NCBI GenBank assembly: GCA_034933685.1
Contig: JAYFNB010000017.1
Location: 124,001 to 188,000 of the forward strand
Reading direction: 5' to 3'
Length of the DNA stretch: 64,000 nucleotides
Source: UBA8514 sp034933685
GTDB lineage: Bacteria > Bacillota > Clostridia > Lachnospirales > Anaerotignaceae
In this document: piece by piece, positions 1 to 8,053 of the stretch
Numbering within the stretch: the first letter of the stretch is position 1
Layout of the letters: each line of letters starts with the position of its first letter
The notes under the pieces: model-generated
What the model was told of the DNA's origin: nothing
Seen by the model: the letters and a program-made list of their open reading frames with translations, nothing else
The model's database searches: none
Program-made: the position numbers and the translations under genes

Positions 1-1340
1 AAATAATGGGTGTATTGCAGGAAAAAGTTGTTGCCTATAAATATAGTGACGGCACAATTTCTGTAGATAAGAACGTAGTGGATCAAGTTAAAGCAGAGTT
101 GGCTTTTGAGGGATACCCCAAAAGCGGGTTTACATATGACATATTTAAAGACAACATAAGTATGACCAGTACGGATTTTGAGAAAAACAGCTATAAGCTT
201 TTTGAACTCCAAAATAGAATTGGTTCTACGATACGTCTTTTTGATGGCGTTAAGGATGCAAAAGTAACTATTGCCTCTACTGAGGACAGGAAATATGTTT
301 TAGATAAAAACAGTACTAATAAAACAACGGCATCAGTTGTTGTAATTATGAACGACAGCGGTTCACCTACAAAAGAACAGGTTAAGGGAATACAACGGCT
401 TGTTGCCAAAAGTATACCGAATATGGAACTTGAAGATGTTGCGGTTTTAGACGGAAATGGCAATGAAGTTTCAACAACAGGTGAAAGTACAGCAGAGGGA
501 GCAAACAAACTTAAAATTGAGTTTGAAAAATATATGGATGACACCTTGAGGGCTAAAATATTAAATGTATTAGCTCCCATTTATGGCGCAGATAATGTTA
601 AGGTTTCAGTACGTACCACAGTTGATGTGGACAAAAAAGTAAGAGAAATTATTAATAATCAGTTGCCTGTTGAAGGCAGCCAGAAGGGTATACCAAGCAA
701 CGAGTCAATTGAAACAGAAATTGCAAAAGACGGTGCAACTACAGGTGGTGTGCCAGGAACAGAAACAAACGCAGATATACCTACATATACTCAGGTGCAA
801 GCAGATGGCACGGAAAATTACTATAGAACCCAGTATGATGTTGACTACTTGGTTAATAAGTTAACCGAGCAGGCACAAATAGACTCTGGAAGTATTTCTG
901 ACATATCAGTTTCTGTAACAATAAACGGTAAGGATACAGGCAATATTTCTAAAGATGATGTGGTTGCATTAGTTGGTAACACTGCCGGAATAGAAAAAAA
1001 TTTGCAGGAAGCAAAAGTTACAGTTGTGGCTGCACCTTTCTACGACCCTAATGCAGATGCTGCAGAGGTTCCAACAGAAGAAGGTATAAATAACTGGATT
1101 ATAATTGGTGCAATTGCCAGTGGCGTACTTTTAATATTACTAATAATTATTATTTTGATTGTAAGACGCAGAAGGAAAAAGAGAAATGAAGCCCTTGCGG
1201 CACAATTCTTGACGTTGATATTTCAGGAATGGACAGTAAGGCGGATCAGGAGCTTTATCTTAAAAATCTGTTGGCGAAACAACAGGAAGAAAGAGAAAAC
1301 CAAATTCTTAGCCTTAACAATGAAAGAGCAATTGAGTTGA
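1..1340 (+). CDS. fliF: Flagellar MS-ring protein FliF, body (5' end outside window; frameshifted near 3' end)
   Basis: FliF forms the inner-membrane MS ring that holds the motor switch and surrounds the export gate. The reading frame is already open at base 3, so the real start lies left of the window. The first residues match the ring-building region just after the usual N-terminal membrane segment (the LAFEGYPKSG stretch is typical). A long periplasmic region follows, then a C-terminal membrane segment near residues 360-385 of the visible frame ending in a basic RRRRKKR anchor. After about base 1203 the frame reads into unrelated sequence and stops at 1340, while the expected acidic FliG-binding tail continues in another frame (next entry). 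One added T near 1206-1210 would restore a continuous FliF. The family assignment is firm; whether the break is real or an assembly error is unknown. Confidence 0.93.
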   Translation, partial: IMGVLQEKVVAYKYSDGTISVDKNVVDQVKAELAFEGYPKSGFTYDIFKDNISMTSTDFEKNSYKLFELQNRIGSTIRLFDGVKDAKVTIASTEDRKYVLDKNSTNKTTASVVVIMNDSGSPTKEQVKGIQRLVAKSIPNMELEDVAVLDGNGNEVSTTGESTAEGANKLKIEFEKYMDDTLRAKILNVLAPIYGADNVKVSVRTTVDVDKKVREIINNQLPVEGSQKGIPSNESIETEIAKDGATTGGVPGTETNADIPTYTQVQADGTENYYRTQYDVDYLVNKLTEQAQIDSGSISDISVSVTINGKDTGNISKDDVVALVGNTAGIEKNLQEAKVTVVAAPFYDPNADAAEVPTEEGINNWIIIGAIASGVLLILLIIIILIVRRRRKKRNEALAAQFLTLIFQEWTVRRIRSFILKICWRNNRKKEKTKFLALTMKEQLS

Positions 1341-1423
1341 AAAATAAGGTTAGAGATATTTCAGAAGAAAGCCCTGAAATTGCAGCTCAGCTTATTAAAA
1401 CTTGGCTGAAAGGAGGGGAATAA
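1190..1423 (+). pseudogene. fliF: FliF C-terminal tail, displaced to another frame
   Basis: This open stretch begins after a TGA at 1187-1189 and reads ILDVDISGMDSKADQELYLK and onward, ending with AAQLIKTWLKGGE. It has the composition and closing motif (family form: NPEEVAQLLRTWL) of the FliF cytoplasmic tail that binds the N-terminal domain of FliG. An ATG at 1229 is present but has no convincing ribosome binding site, so I read this as the 3' end of fliF rather than a gene. The TAA at 1421-1423 lies 2 bases before the fliG start, as expected for an operon. No heptamer typical of programmed -1 frameshifting is visible at the junction. Confidence 0.85.
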
Positions 1424-1425
1424 GC

Positions 1426-2454
1426 ATGGCAAATCCGGCTAAAGCAACACAACCAGCAGAAATTACGTCCGAGCAAAAGGCGGCAGCAATTATTGTATCC
1501 CTCGGTGTGGAAAAGGCATCTGAGATTTATAAGTATCTTTCTGAAGAAGAAACAGAACAGTTAACAATTGCTGTTGCAAGGCTTGGCTATCTGCCTCCTG
1601 AAGTGACAGAAAGCATTTTAGACGAATTTTATAAAAGCTGCGTGACACAAAAGATGGTAACTGAGGGTGGCATGGAGTATGCCAGAAGTGTTTTGGAAAA
1701 GGCGTTTGGCCCAGATATGGCGGCAGAACTTTTGGGCAAGGTTTCAAAATCTTTACAAGCAAGAGCCTTTTCCTTCTTACGTAAATATGATGACAAAACT
1801 GTGTTTTCACTGCTTCATAATGAACGTCCGCAGACTATTGCACTGGTGTTATCCTATATGGATTCAGACAGGGCGGCAAGTATACTTACATCACTGCCAG
1901 AATCCATGAGGCTGAAAGTTGTGGAATCCGTAGCAAGGATGGACAGCGCTTCGCCAGAAGCCATGAAGATTGTTGAAAAGAAAATTGAAATGCAGTTATC
2001 TACGGTTATGACAACCGACTACACTAAGGTTGGTGGTATAGACTACATTGCAGAGGTTATGAACTACGTTGACCGTTCAAATGAGAAATTTATTTTTGAT
2101 GAACTGGGCAAAAAGGATGCAGTTCTTGTTGATGCAATTCGTAAACGAATGTTTGTATTTGAGGACATTGTTTCTATGGATAATATGTCTATACAGAGGT
2201 TTGTGCGTGATATTGACCAGAAGGATCTTGTTTTCGCATTGAAGGGAAGTACGCCAGAGGTTTCGGCGGTTATTTTTGCCAATATGTCTACACGTATGGC
2301 AGAGGCTATACGTTCCGAATTGGAGATTACAACAAATGTTCGTGTAAAGGATGTTGAAGAGGCGCAGCAGCGCATTGTTGGCTTAATCAGAAAACTTGAA
2401 GAGGCAGGACAGCTTGTAATTTCTAAGGGTGGAAAGGATGATATTATTGCATAA
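1426..2454 (+). CDS. fliG: Flagellar motor switch protein FliG
   Basis: FliG sits on the cytoplasmic face of the MS ring, binds FliF and FliM, and contacts the stator to produce torque. The 342-residue length is normal. The N-terminal domain starts around residue 15 (SEQKAAAIIVSLG), the middle domain carries the EHPQ-type motif in the variant ERPQTIALVLS, and the charged C-terminal torque helix (KFIFDELGKKDAVLVDAIRK region) is present. I chose ATG 1426 over the further upstream alternative start at 1402 because AGGAGGGG at 1411-1418 is well placed for it. It lies 2 bases after the FliF tail stop and overlaps fliH by 17 bases, so translation is probably coupled. Confidence 0.96.
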   Translation: MANPAKATQPAEITSEQKAAAIIVSLGVEKASEIYKYLSEEETEQLTIAVARLGYLPPEVTESILDEFYKSCVTQKMVTEGGMEYARSVLEKAFGPDMAAELLGKVSKSLQARAFSFLRKYDDKTVFSLLHNERPQTIALVLSYMDSDRAASILTSLPESMRLKVVESVARMDSASPEAMKIVEKKIEMQLSTVMTTDYTKVGGIDYIAEVMNYVDRSNEKFIFDELGKKDAVLVDAIRKRMFVFEDIVSMDNMSIQRFVRDIDQKDLVFALKGSTPEVSAVIFANMSTRMAEAIRSELEITTNVRVKDVEEAQQRIVGLIRKLEEAGQLVISKGGKDDIIA

Positions 2455-3298
2455 CGCAGGAAATATTACCATAGACTCTTACGATTTTAAAGATAGTTTT
2501 TACGAAAAAGGCGAAGCAAAAATAGGCGATGATGGAGAAGTTTTTGAAAATTTCAATGAAAAAGAAGCGGAACATAACTGTGGCGGAAATGAGGCAGAAG
2601 AGAACCAAAGCGAAGAGCCGGAAATAACAGAAGCCCAAAGGCTTGAACAAGAAGAACGTGAACAGGCAGAGGCACGCATTGAAGAAATGCTTGCGCAAAC
2701 CAAAGCACAAACAGAGAAAATGCTTCAAAAGGCAGAAGAAGAGGCTGAGGAGATTAAAAAACAGGCTTATTCCGATGGTTTTGAACAGGGTCTTGGTGAA
2801 GGCTTTGAGAAAGCGCATGAGGAGCATAAGCAAGAATTGAAAGAGGAAACAGCAGCGTTTCTTATAACTTTTAGAGATTTAATACAGGCGTTTGAGAAAG
2901 AAAAAGATGCATTAATTGACCAAAATGTTGATACCCTTAAGGATATTTCAGTTGCAGTGGCTGAAAAGGTTATTCAGGTTGGGCTTAAAAGCAGTGGAGA
3001 GATAATTAAAAAAATGATTGTGTCTGCCACTGAAAAGCTTAAACGCAAGGAATGGGTAAAGATATATATATCAAAAGCAGATGCCTCTATGTTTGTTGAA
3101 GCAAATACCGACCTTGCAAAGGCACTTGTTCATTTGTCGGATAATTTAAAAATTGTTGCCATGGAAAATGGGGCACCAGGAACTTGCATAATTGAATTGC
3201 CAGACCAGATTATTGATGCCAGTGCCAACACACAGCTTGAAAATATTCGCAGTATTTTAAGAGGTGCAAGGGGATATGGAGGGAATGACGATGTTTGA
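2438..3298 (+). CDS. fliH: Flagellar export ATPase regulator FliH
   Basis: FliH is the peripheral stalk of the flagellar type III export ATPase, holding FliI near the gate. The protein is about 286 residues, with a very acidic, Glu/Gln/Lys-rich N-terminal half predicted to be coiled coil (residues about 40-130, including repeated AEEEAEEIKKQA-like segments) and a C-terminal domain with AVAEKVIQVGLKSS and later ENGAPGTCIIELPD, both resembling the FliH/HrpE family. ATG 2438 follows a GGGTGGAAAGG stretch; GTG 2429 is a possible alternative. It lies between fliG and fliI and overlaps both, which supports the call more strongly than sequence alone because FliH diverges quickly. Confidence 0.88.
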   Translation: MILLHNAGNITIDSYDFKDSFYEKGEAKIGDDGEVFENFNEKEAEHNCGGNEAEENQSEEPEITEAQRLEQEEREQAEARIEEMLAQTKAQTEKMLQKAEEEAEEIKKQAYSDGFEQGLGEGFEKAHEEHKQELKEETAAFLITFRDLIQAFEKEKDALIDQNVDTLKDISVAVAEKVIQVGLKSSGEIIKKMIVSATEKLKRKEWVKIYISKADASMFVEANTDLAKALVHLSDNLKIVAMENGAPGTCIIELPDQIIDASANTQLENIRSILRGARGYGGNDDV

Positions 3299-4592
3299 TG
3301 GTCTTGCTGATGCAATAAAACGTTCTCAAACCATAAGCCATATTGGAAAAATAGAAAACATAGTGGGCATGGCAATCGAAGCCTCAGGCAGGAAAGCCAG
3401 CATTGGCGATATTAGCATGATTTACAACGAAAATGAAAAAAAACAAATTTATGCTGAAACTGTAGGGTTTAAGGACGATAAAATTCTGCTTATGCCATAT
3501 GAAAACATAAAGGGTGTTTCAGCAGGAAGTTTTGTAAAAAATACAGGTGAATGCCTAAAAATACCCGTTGGAGACTTTTTGCGTGGACGGATTATAGATG
3601 CAATGGGCAGACCAATGGATGATTTGGGCGATTTCAAGGTAGATTCCTATTACTCCGTTGATAAATCTTCCACAAATCCATTAACAAGACCGGCAATTGA
3701 TGAAAAAATGGAATTTGGTGTTAAAGCTATTGATGGATTTTTAACCATTGGCAAGGGACAGAGAATGGGTATTTTTGCAGGAAGTGGTGTTGGTAAAAGT
3801 ACACTCCTTGGCATGATAGCTAAAAATGTAAAAACGGATATAAACGTAATTGCTCTTGTAGGAGAAAGAGGGCGAGAGGTTAGAGAATTTATAGAAAAGG
3901 ATTTGGGTGAGGAAGGCCTTAAAAGGTCTGTTTTGGTTGTTGCAACCTCAGATCAACCAGCAATGCTTCGCATGAAATGCCCTATGGTTGCAACTGCTAT
4001 AGCGGAATATTTTAAAGACCAAGGGAAAAATGTTTTGCTTATGATGGATTCGCTTACTCGTTTCGCCATGGCACAGCGTGAAATTGGGCTTGCTATAGGT
4101 GAGCCGCCTATTGCCAGAGGATATACTCCTTCCATTTATGCTGAAATGCCTAAGCTGCTGGAAAGAAGCGGAAATTTTCAAGAAGGCTCTATAACAGGAA
4201 TTTATACAGTACTTGTTGAGGGTGATGACACCAATGAGCCTATATCAGATACGGTGCGTGGTATTATTGATGGGCATATTGTGCTAACAAGAAAGCTTGC
4301 AAACAGCAACCACTTTCCTGCCATAGATATTAATGCAAGCATATCCCGTTTGATGACAGCAATCGTAACGCCAGAACACAGAGAGTGTGCCTCTAAGCTG
4401 CGTGATATTCTTAGTATATATGAAAAAAACAGCGACCTTATTTCCATAGGCGCTTACAAAAGCGGAACAAACCCTAAGTTGGATTTTGCTATTTCTAAAA
4501 TTGATAAACTGAATGAGTTTTTGAAGCAGGGAATACATGAGAAATTTTCTTATGAAGAAACACTTGAGCAGATGGAAGCTATTTTAAAATAG
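3291..4592 (+). CDS. fliI: Flagellum-specific ATP synthase FliI
   Basis: FliI is the hexameric ATPase that unfolds and feeds export substrates to the flagellar type III machine. The 433-residue protein is of family length and related to F1 beta. The Walker A motif GSGVGKST lies at residues 164-171, Walker B in VLLMMDSLTRFAMAQREIG, and the family signature PSIYAEMPKLLERSG is intact. ATG 3291 is preferred: GGAGGG at 3278-3283 gives a 7-base spacer, whereas ATG 3285 is too close. The start overlaps fliH by 8 bases. Confidence 0.97.
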   Translation: MFDGLADAIKRSQTISHIGKIENIVGMAIEASGRKASIGDISMIYNENEKKQIYAETVGFKDDKILLMPYENIKGVSAGSFVKNTGECLKIPVGDFLRGRIIDAMGRPMDDLGDFKVDSYYSVDKSSTNPLTRPAIDEKMEFGVKAIDGFLTIGKGQRMGIFAGSGVGKSTLLGMIAKNVKTDINVIALVGERGREVREFIEKDLGEEGLKRSVLVVATSDQPAMLRMKCPMVATAIAEYFKDQGKNVLLMMDSLTRFAMAQREIGLAIGEPPIARGYTPSIYAEMPKLLERSGNFQEGSITGIYTVLVEGDDTNEPISDTVRGIIDGHIVLTRKLANSNHFPAIDINASISRLMTAIVTPEHRECASKLRDILSIYEKNSDLISIGAYKSGTNPKLDFAISKIDKLNEFLKQGIHEKFSYEETLEQMEAILK

Positions 4593-4626
4593 TTGTAAAG
4601 TTGGAATAATGGGGTGTTGATTGGGC

Positions 4627-5061
4627 ATGAAAAAATTTACGTTTCAGTTGGAAACTGTTATGGATTACAAAAACCAGAAATTAGAAAGCAAGCGCAACGA
4701 ACATGGACAGGCTATTGCGAAGGTAAACCAGCAAAAGGGAAAAATTGCTGATATAATAAAAAAATATAGTGAAGTTAATGTTGAATTTAACGGAAAAAAG
4801 CAGTATGGAATAACTATTGTGGAGGCTATGGAATACAGTGGCTTTTTACAAAAGCTTGATTCACAGTTAAAGCAGGAAGAATTAATCCTTACAGAGTTAA
4901 AGAAGGCTGAGGAAAAAAAGCGCAGCGAGGTTGTAGCTGTTAAAATTGAAACATCTACACTTGAAAAATTAAAAGAAAAAAAGTATGACCAGTATAAAAA
5001 AGATGTACAAAAAAGCGAAGAATTGTTTATTGAAGAATTTATTACACGAAAGTGGAGTTGA
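4627..5061 (+). CDS. fliJ: Flagellar export chaperone FliJ
   Basis: FliJ is a small coiled-coil protein that links the FliI ATPase ring to the export gate and escorts chaperones. The 144 residues are almost wholly helical and rich in Lys, Glu and Gln; the opening MKKFTFQLETVMDYKNQK is typical of FliJ (phenylalanine-rich beginning followed by a coiled coil). ATG 4627 is chosen over TTG 4621 because GGGGTG at 4611-4616 fits it better. It follows fliI by 34 bases and is the last gene before a clear terminator, so the operon ends here rather than continuing into a hook-length gene. Confidence 0.9.
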   Translation: MKKFTFQLETVMDYKNQKLESKRNEHGQAIAKVNQQKGKIADIIKKYSEVNVEFNGKKQYGITIVEAMEYSGFLQKLDSQLKQEELILTELKKAEEKKRSEVVAVKIETSTLEKLKEKKYDQYKKDVQKSEELFIEEFITRKWS

Positions 5062-5068
5062 TATAAAC

Positions 5069-5107
5069 AAAAAGGGGTGGCAATAATTCATTTGGCACTC
5101 CTTTTTG
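5069..5107 (+). terminator. Terminator of the flagellar operon
   Basis: Arms 5069-5083 and 5091-5106 pair (AAAAAGGGGTGGCAA against TTTGGCACTCCTTTTT) with one G-T pair and one mismatch, ending in a T run. It lies 8 bases after the fliJ stop. Confidence 0.85.
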
Positions 5108-5244
5108 TTAAGTAAAATACAATTTTGCTAATGTGTTTAGAAACATTTGATTAAGGAGATTTCATAAGCAGAAAAAACCACTGTATATTTGCACAAAAAA
5201 GTGAGAATTTTCTACAGTTTTATTGAACAAGAACGAAAAATGCG

Positions 5245-5273
5245 TTGAATTTTGCTTTACCGTATGCTACAAT
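5245..5273 (+). promoter_or_regulatory. Sigma-A-type promoter upstream of the riboswitch
   Basis: TTGAAT (5245-5250), 17-base spacer, TACAAT (5268-5273). Transcription from here would begin near 5280, giving about 120 nt ahead of the aptamer. A second promoter lies closer at 5371-5399. Confidence 0.6.
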
Positions 5274-5370
5274 CTAGGAAGATGGTGGAAAAGATGGTCA
5301 GCATTGTTAACAAATAAGCATAAGATAGCTTTCTTTGCAGTTAATAAAAAATACTGATTGCATCAAACCT

Positions 5371-5399
5371 TTGTTCAAATAATTATAACTTAATACAAA
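5371..5399 (+). promoter_or_regulatory. Sigma-A-type promoter adjacent to the c-di-GMP aptamer
   Basis: TTGTTC (5371-5376), 17-base spacer, TACAAA (5394-5399). The predicted start near 5406 falls at the first stem of the aptamer, the usual arrangement for a riboswitch, so this is the likelier promoter for the two chemoreceptor genes. Confidence 0.55.
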
Positions 5400-5403
5400 T
5401 TTA

Positions 5404-5472
5404 ATGGCAAAGCTGTTGAAAAGCAGTGACGCAAAACTATAGGACCTTACTTGTGATGGTAGCCAGTTGCAA
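5404..5472 (+). promoter_or_regulatory. c-di-GMP-I (GEMM) riboswitch aptamer
   Basis: Binds cyclic di-GMP and controls the downstream chemoreceptors. Visible family hallmarks in order: GGCAA (5406-5410) closing with TTGC (5467-5470) as the outer stem; a hairpin CTGTT-GAAA-AGCAG with a GNRA tetraloop; the conserved TGACGCAAA; then a second stem opened by ACTATAGGACC and closed by GGTAGCCAGTT, which is the tetraloop-receptor side. This matches the GEMM-I layout known from clostridia, where such switches often precede chemotaxis receptor genes. It was recognised by eye; a covariance-model hit would be decisive. Confidence 0.9.
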
Positions 5473-5483
5473 TTAGTCAAGGA

Positions 5484-5553
5484 CCCTCATTGTGAGAGTA
5501 TAGCTTTGCGGGAAAGATGCCTAAAAGCGAATATCTCTGAGGGCTTTTTTGTT
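5484..5553 (+). terminator. Riboswitch-controlled terminator
   Basis: A long stem can form from CCCTCA (5484-5489), GAGA, TATA and GCTTT (5503-5507) on the 5' side with AAAGC (5525-5529), ATATCTC and TGAGGG (5538-5543), with small bulges, followed by a T run at 5545-5550. The segment GCTTT is also part of AGCTTTGC (5502-5509), which is exactly complementary to GCAAAGCT (5407-5414) inside the aptamer's first strand. The two folds exclude each other, giving a terminator/antiterminator pair. Confidence 0.75.
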
Positions 5554-5658
5554 TTGTGGCGTTAATTTGTGTAGATTTTAGGAGGAATTATTTCATGGAG
5601 TATTAAGCTTAACAAAGATGAATTCATTAGGAGTATTTTATGAGAGGGTGGGTTATTG

Positions 5659-8016
5659 ATGATAAAAAAAATGAAGCTTAAAAAAATTGATTTTAAAGGC
5701 CTAAAATTTAATGGAGATAAGTTCAAACTTGAAAAATTTAATAACTTGAAGCTTGCAACCAAAACAGCAATTATGATTACAGGCTTACTTGTTGTTGTAT
5801 TTGTTGTATTAATATCATTTACAGTAAATAGTGCAAGTGGGGCTATAGGCAAAACGGTTAAGGCAGAGTTTTCTTCTGATGCCTATGGTAATGCGTTGCA
5901 GGTGCAGGCAATTATTGATACTGCGGACAGTACCGCACAAAGCTTGCAGGATTATTTGCAGATCACCTTTAAAAAAAGTCAGCTTAATAAGCTTGTTTTG
6001 GATAAAGAAGAAATTCTTGCAGATGGCACAAAGGTTATTTATAAGCAAAATTCAACTAAACAAAGTGAGGTTTACGGTAAAGAAATTTCCCTTTCGAACT
6101 ACAATATAGAAAATTATATTTTGGAAACAGCCTATACAACAGTTAAAAATAACCCTGACATTGTTGGGATGGGCGTTGCCTTCGAGCCAAGTAAATTTGA
6201 TACAGCAATTAAGGACTACACAATGTACATAAATGACGAAGGTGCTGAAAGTAGAGAGCCGCAGTCTTTAGGTGATTATGCAACCTATTCTCAAAGGGAC
6301 TACTATTCAAGTCCTTTAGAAACCAAAAAACCATATTTTACTAATCCGTTTGAATATGAAGGGAAGAAGATTATAACAGTATCCTATCCAGTTATTTATA
6401 ACGGTTCAGTTCAAGCTGTTGTAATGGTAGATATTGATGTATCCAGTTTTGCGAAGATAAAATCAACAGATGAAAAGTACCCAAGCATGTACGCAAATAT
6501 TATTACAGATGATGGAGTTATTGTTTATGACAGTGAAAGCACTGACGATATTGGACATAGCCTTAATGAATTCTTCAAAAACAAAGATGAATATTCAAAA
6601 ATTACCAATGGGTTTGCAGGCGGAGTGGAATTTAACACACAAACAATACGTGAAGATGGCAGGTCTGTTTCGCGCTTCTTTAGACCTGTAACTGTTGGAG
6701 ACAGATTATGGTGGGCACAAACTGTGCTTAACACAGAGGAAGTATATGATGATGTAAATACACTTAAGATGATTATGATTTTAATGGCGGCAATTGCTCT
6801 TGTTGTTATTATTATACCTGTGAATATCCTTTTAAGAAAAATGCTTAGACCCATTGGTGGAGTTGTTGAGGCTGCAAATCAAATTGCAGAAGGTAAGCTG
6901 GACATACACATTGAGGTAAAATCAAATGATGAAATTGGAATGCTTTCGAAAGCGTTCTCGACGATGGCTGAAAATCTTAATGTTATAATTGTGGATATAG
7001 GATATATTCTTGGAGAGCTTGCCGATGGAAATTTCCAGTTGATATCACAGCATATAAATGATTATGTTGGGGACTATAGGAAGATTTTGCTGGCGATAAG
7101 GCATATGAAGGAAAATCAAAACAGTATAATGTTACAGATTAGCCAAACGGCAGAACAAGTGTCGTTGGGTTCAGAGCAGGTGGCCTCAGGAGCGCAGGCT
7201 CTTAGCCAAGGGGCTACAGAACAAGCCAGCGGCATTGAGGAACTTTCTGCCACTATAACAGATATCACTGCCAAAATAAAGGCAAATGCAGATGATGCCG
7301 TTTATGCAAGCGGTCTTTCAAGCGAAGCGGGCAAAGAAGTTGAAAATGGAAGTTTACATATGCAGTCTATGATGGCGGCAATGGGTGAAATTACAAATAC
7401 ATCAAAAGAAATTAGTAAAATTATTAAAACTATTGATGATATTGCTTTCCAAACAAATATATTGGCACTTAATGCGGCCGTTGAGGCAGCAAGGGCGGGC
7501 ATGGCTGGAAAAGGCTTTGCCGTAGTTGCAGATGAAGTAAGAAATCTTGCACAGAAGAGTGCGGAAGCGGCTAAAAATACAACTGCATTAATTGAAAGCA
7601 CCATAAAAGCTGTTAATAACGGAACAAAAATTGCAGATGAGACAGCAAAGTCACTTGGAATTATTGTTGAAAAAACATCCTCGGTTAATGAAACAATTAA
7701 AAAAATTGCAAAAGCTTCAGAGGAGCAGGCAAGTGCAGTTTACCAAATAAACCAAGGTGTAGAACAAATTTCCGCTGTAGTTCAAACTAATTCTGCAACG
7801 GCGGAAGAAAGTGCTGCAGCTAGCGAAGAACTTAGTGGACAGGCGTTAATTATGAAAGAGCTTGTGGGTAGATTTAAATTAATGGATGATACTACAGCAA
7901 ATTTAATAAAGAAATTAGATAATACTCAAGATGAGAATACAGTAAAGGCTGTTGAAAATGAAACTCACAGCAAAAAATATAATTCGAATTTTGATATTAA
8001 CAATAATAAATACTAA
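5659..8016 (+). CDS. Methyl-accepting chemotaxis protein with extracellular Cache domain
   Basis: Transmembrane chemoreceptor of 785 residues that signals to CheA/CheW. A Lys-rich cytoplasmic start is followed by a first membrane segment (about residues 37-60), an extracellular region of about 300 residues of double-Cache type, a second membrane segment (about 372-396, MIMILMAAIALVVIIIPVN), a HAMP region, and the long coiled-coil signalling hairpin. The hairpin tip is well conserved: ILALNAAVEAARAG and GKGFAVVADEVRNLA. ATG 5659 is preferred to TTG 5656; GAGAGGGTGGG at 5642-5652 is the likely binding site. It is under the c-di-GMP riboswitch and is followed after 37 bases by a second receptor. 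The ligand cannot be told from sequence. The C-terminus ends SNFDINNNKY, nearly the same as the next receptor. Confidence 0.96.
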   Translation: MIKKMKLKKIDFKGLKFNGDKFKLEKFNNLKLATKTAIMITGLLVVVFVVLISFTVNSASGAIGKTVKAEFSSDAYGNALQVQAIIDTADSTAQSLQDYLQITFKKSQLNKLVLDKEEILADGTKVIYKQNSTKQSEVYGKEISLSNYNIENYILETAYTTVKNNPDIVGMGVAFEPSKFDTAIKDYTMYINDEGAESREPQSLGDYATYSQRDYYSSPLETKKPYFTNPFEYEGKKIITVSYPVIYNGSVQAVVMVDIDVSSFAKIKSTDEKYPSMYANIITDDGVIVYDSESTDDIGHSLNEFFKNKDEYSKITNGFAGGVEFNTQTIREDGRSVSRFFRPVTVGDRLWWAQTVLNTEEVYDDVNTLKMIMILMAAIALVVIIIPVNILLRKMLRPIGGVVEAANQIAEGKLDIHIEVKSNDEIGMLSKAFSTMAENLNVIIVDIGYILGELADGNFQLISQHINDYVGDYRKILLAIRHMKENQNSIMLQISQTAEQVSLGSEQVASGAQALSQGATEQASGIEELSATITDITAKIKANADDAVYASGLSSEAGKEVENGSLHMQSMMAAMGEITNTSKEISKIIKTIDDIAFQTNILALNAAVEAARAGMAGKGFAVVADEVRNLAQKSAEAAKNTTALIESTIKAVNNGTKIADETAKSLGIIVEKTSSVNETIKKIAKASEEQASAVYQINQGVEQISAVVQTNSATAEESAAASEELSGQALIMKELVGRFKLMDDTTANLIKKLDNTQDENTVKAVENETHSKKYNSNFDINNNKY

Positions 8017-8053
8017 ATAGCACATTGCTAAAACTTGCTGCAGGAGGCATATT

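Larger units (their letters stand above)
5062..5658 (+). other. 597-base intergenic region between fliJ and the first chemoreceptor
   Basis: It holds the flagellar terminator, two candidate promoters, the c-di-GMP aptamer and its terminator (listed separately), and after 5553 a 100-base leader with two very short frames that each follow an AGGAG-type site: ATG 5595 (3 codons) and ATG 5640 (13 codons). I see no other gene. Confidence 0.7.

Noticed and set aside
1229..1423. Separate small gene between fliF and fliG
   Set aside because: The sequence is the normal FliF C-terminal tail and continues smoothly upstream of the ATG, so it is a displaced part of fliF.
5484..5520. Second c-di-GMP aptamer in tandem, because GGACCCTCATTGTGAGAG resembles part of the first aptamer
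   Set aside because: The conserved GACGCAAA core and the GAAA-capped hairpin are missing; the segment is explained by the terminator stem.
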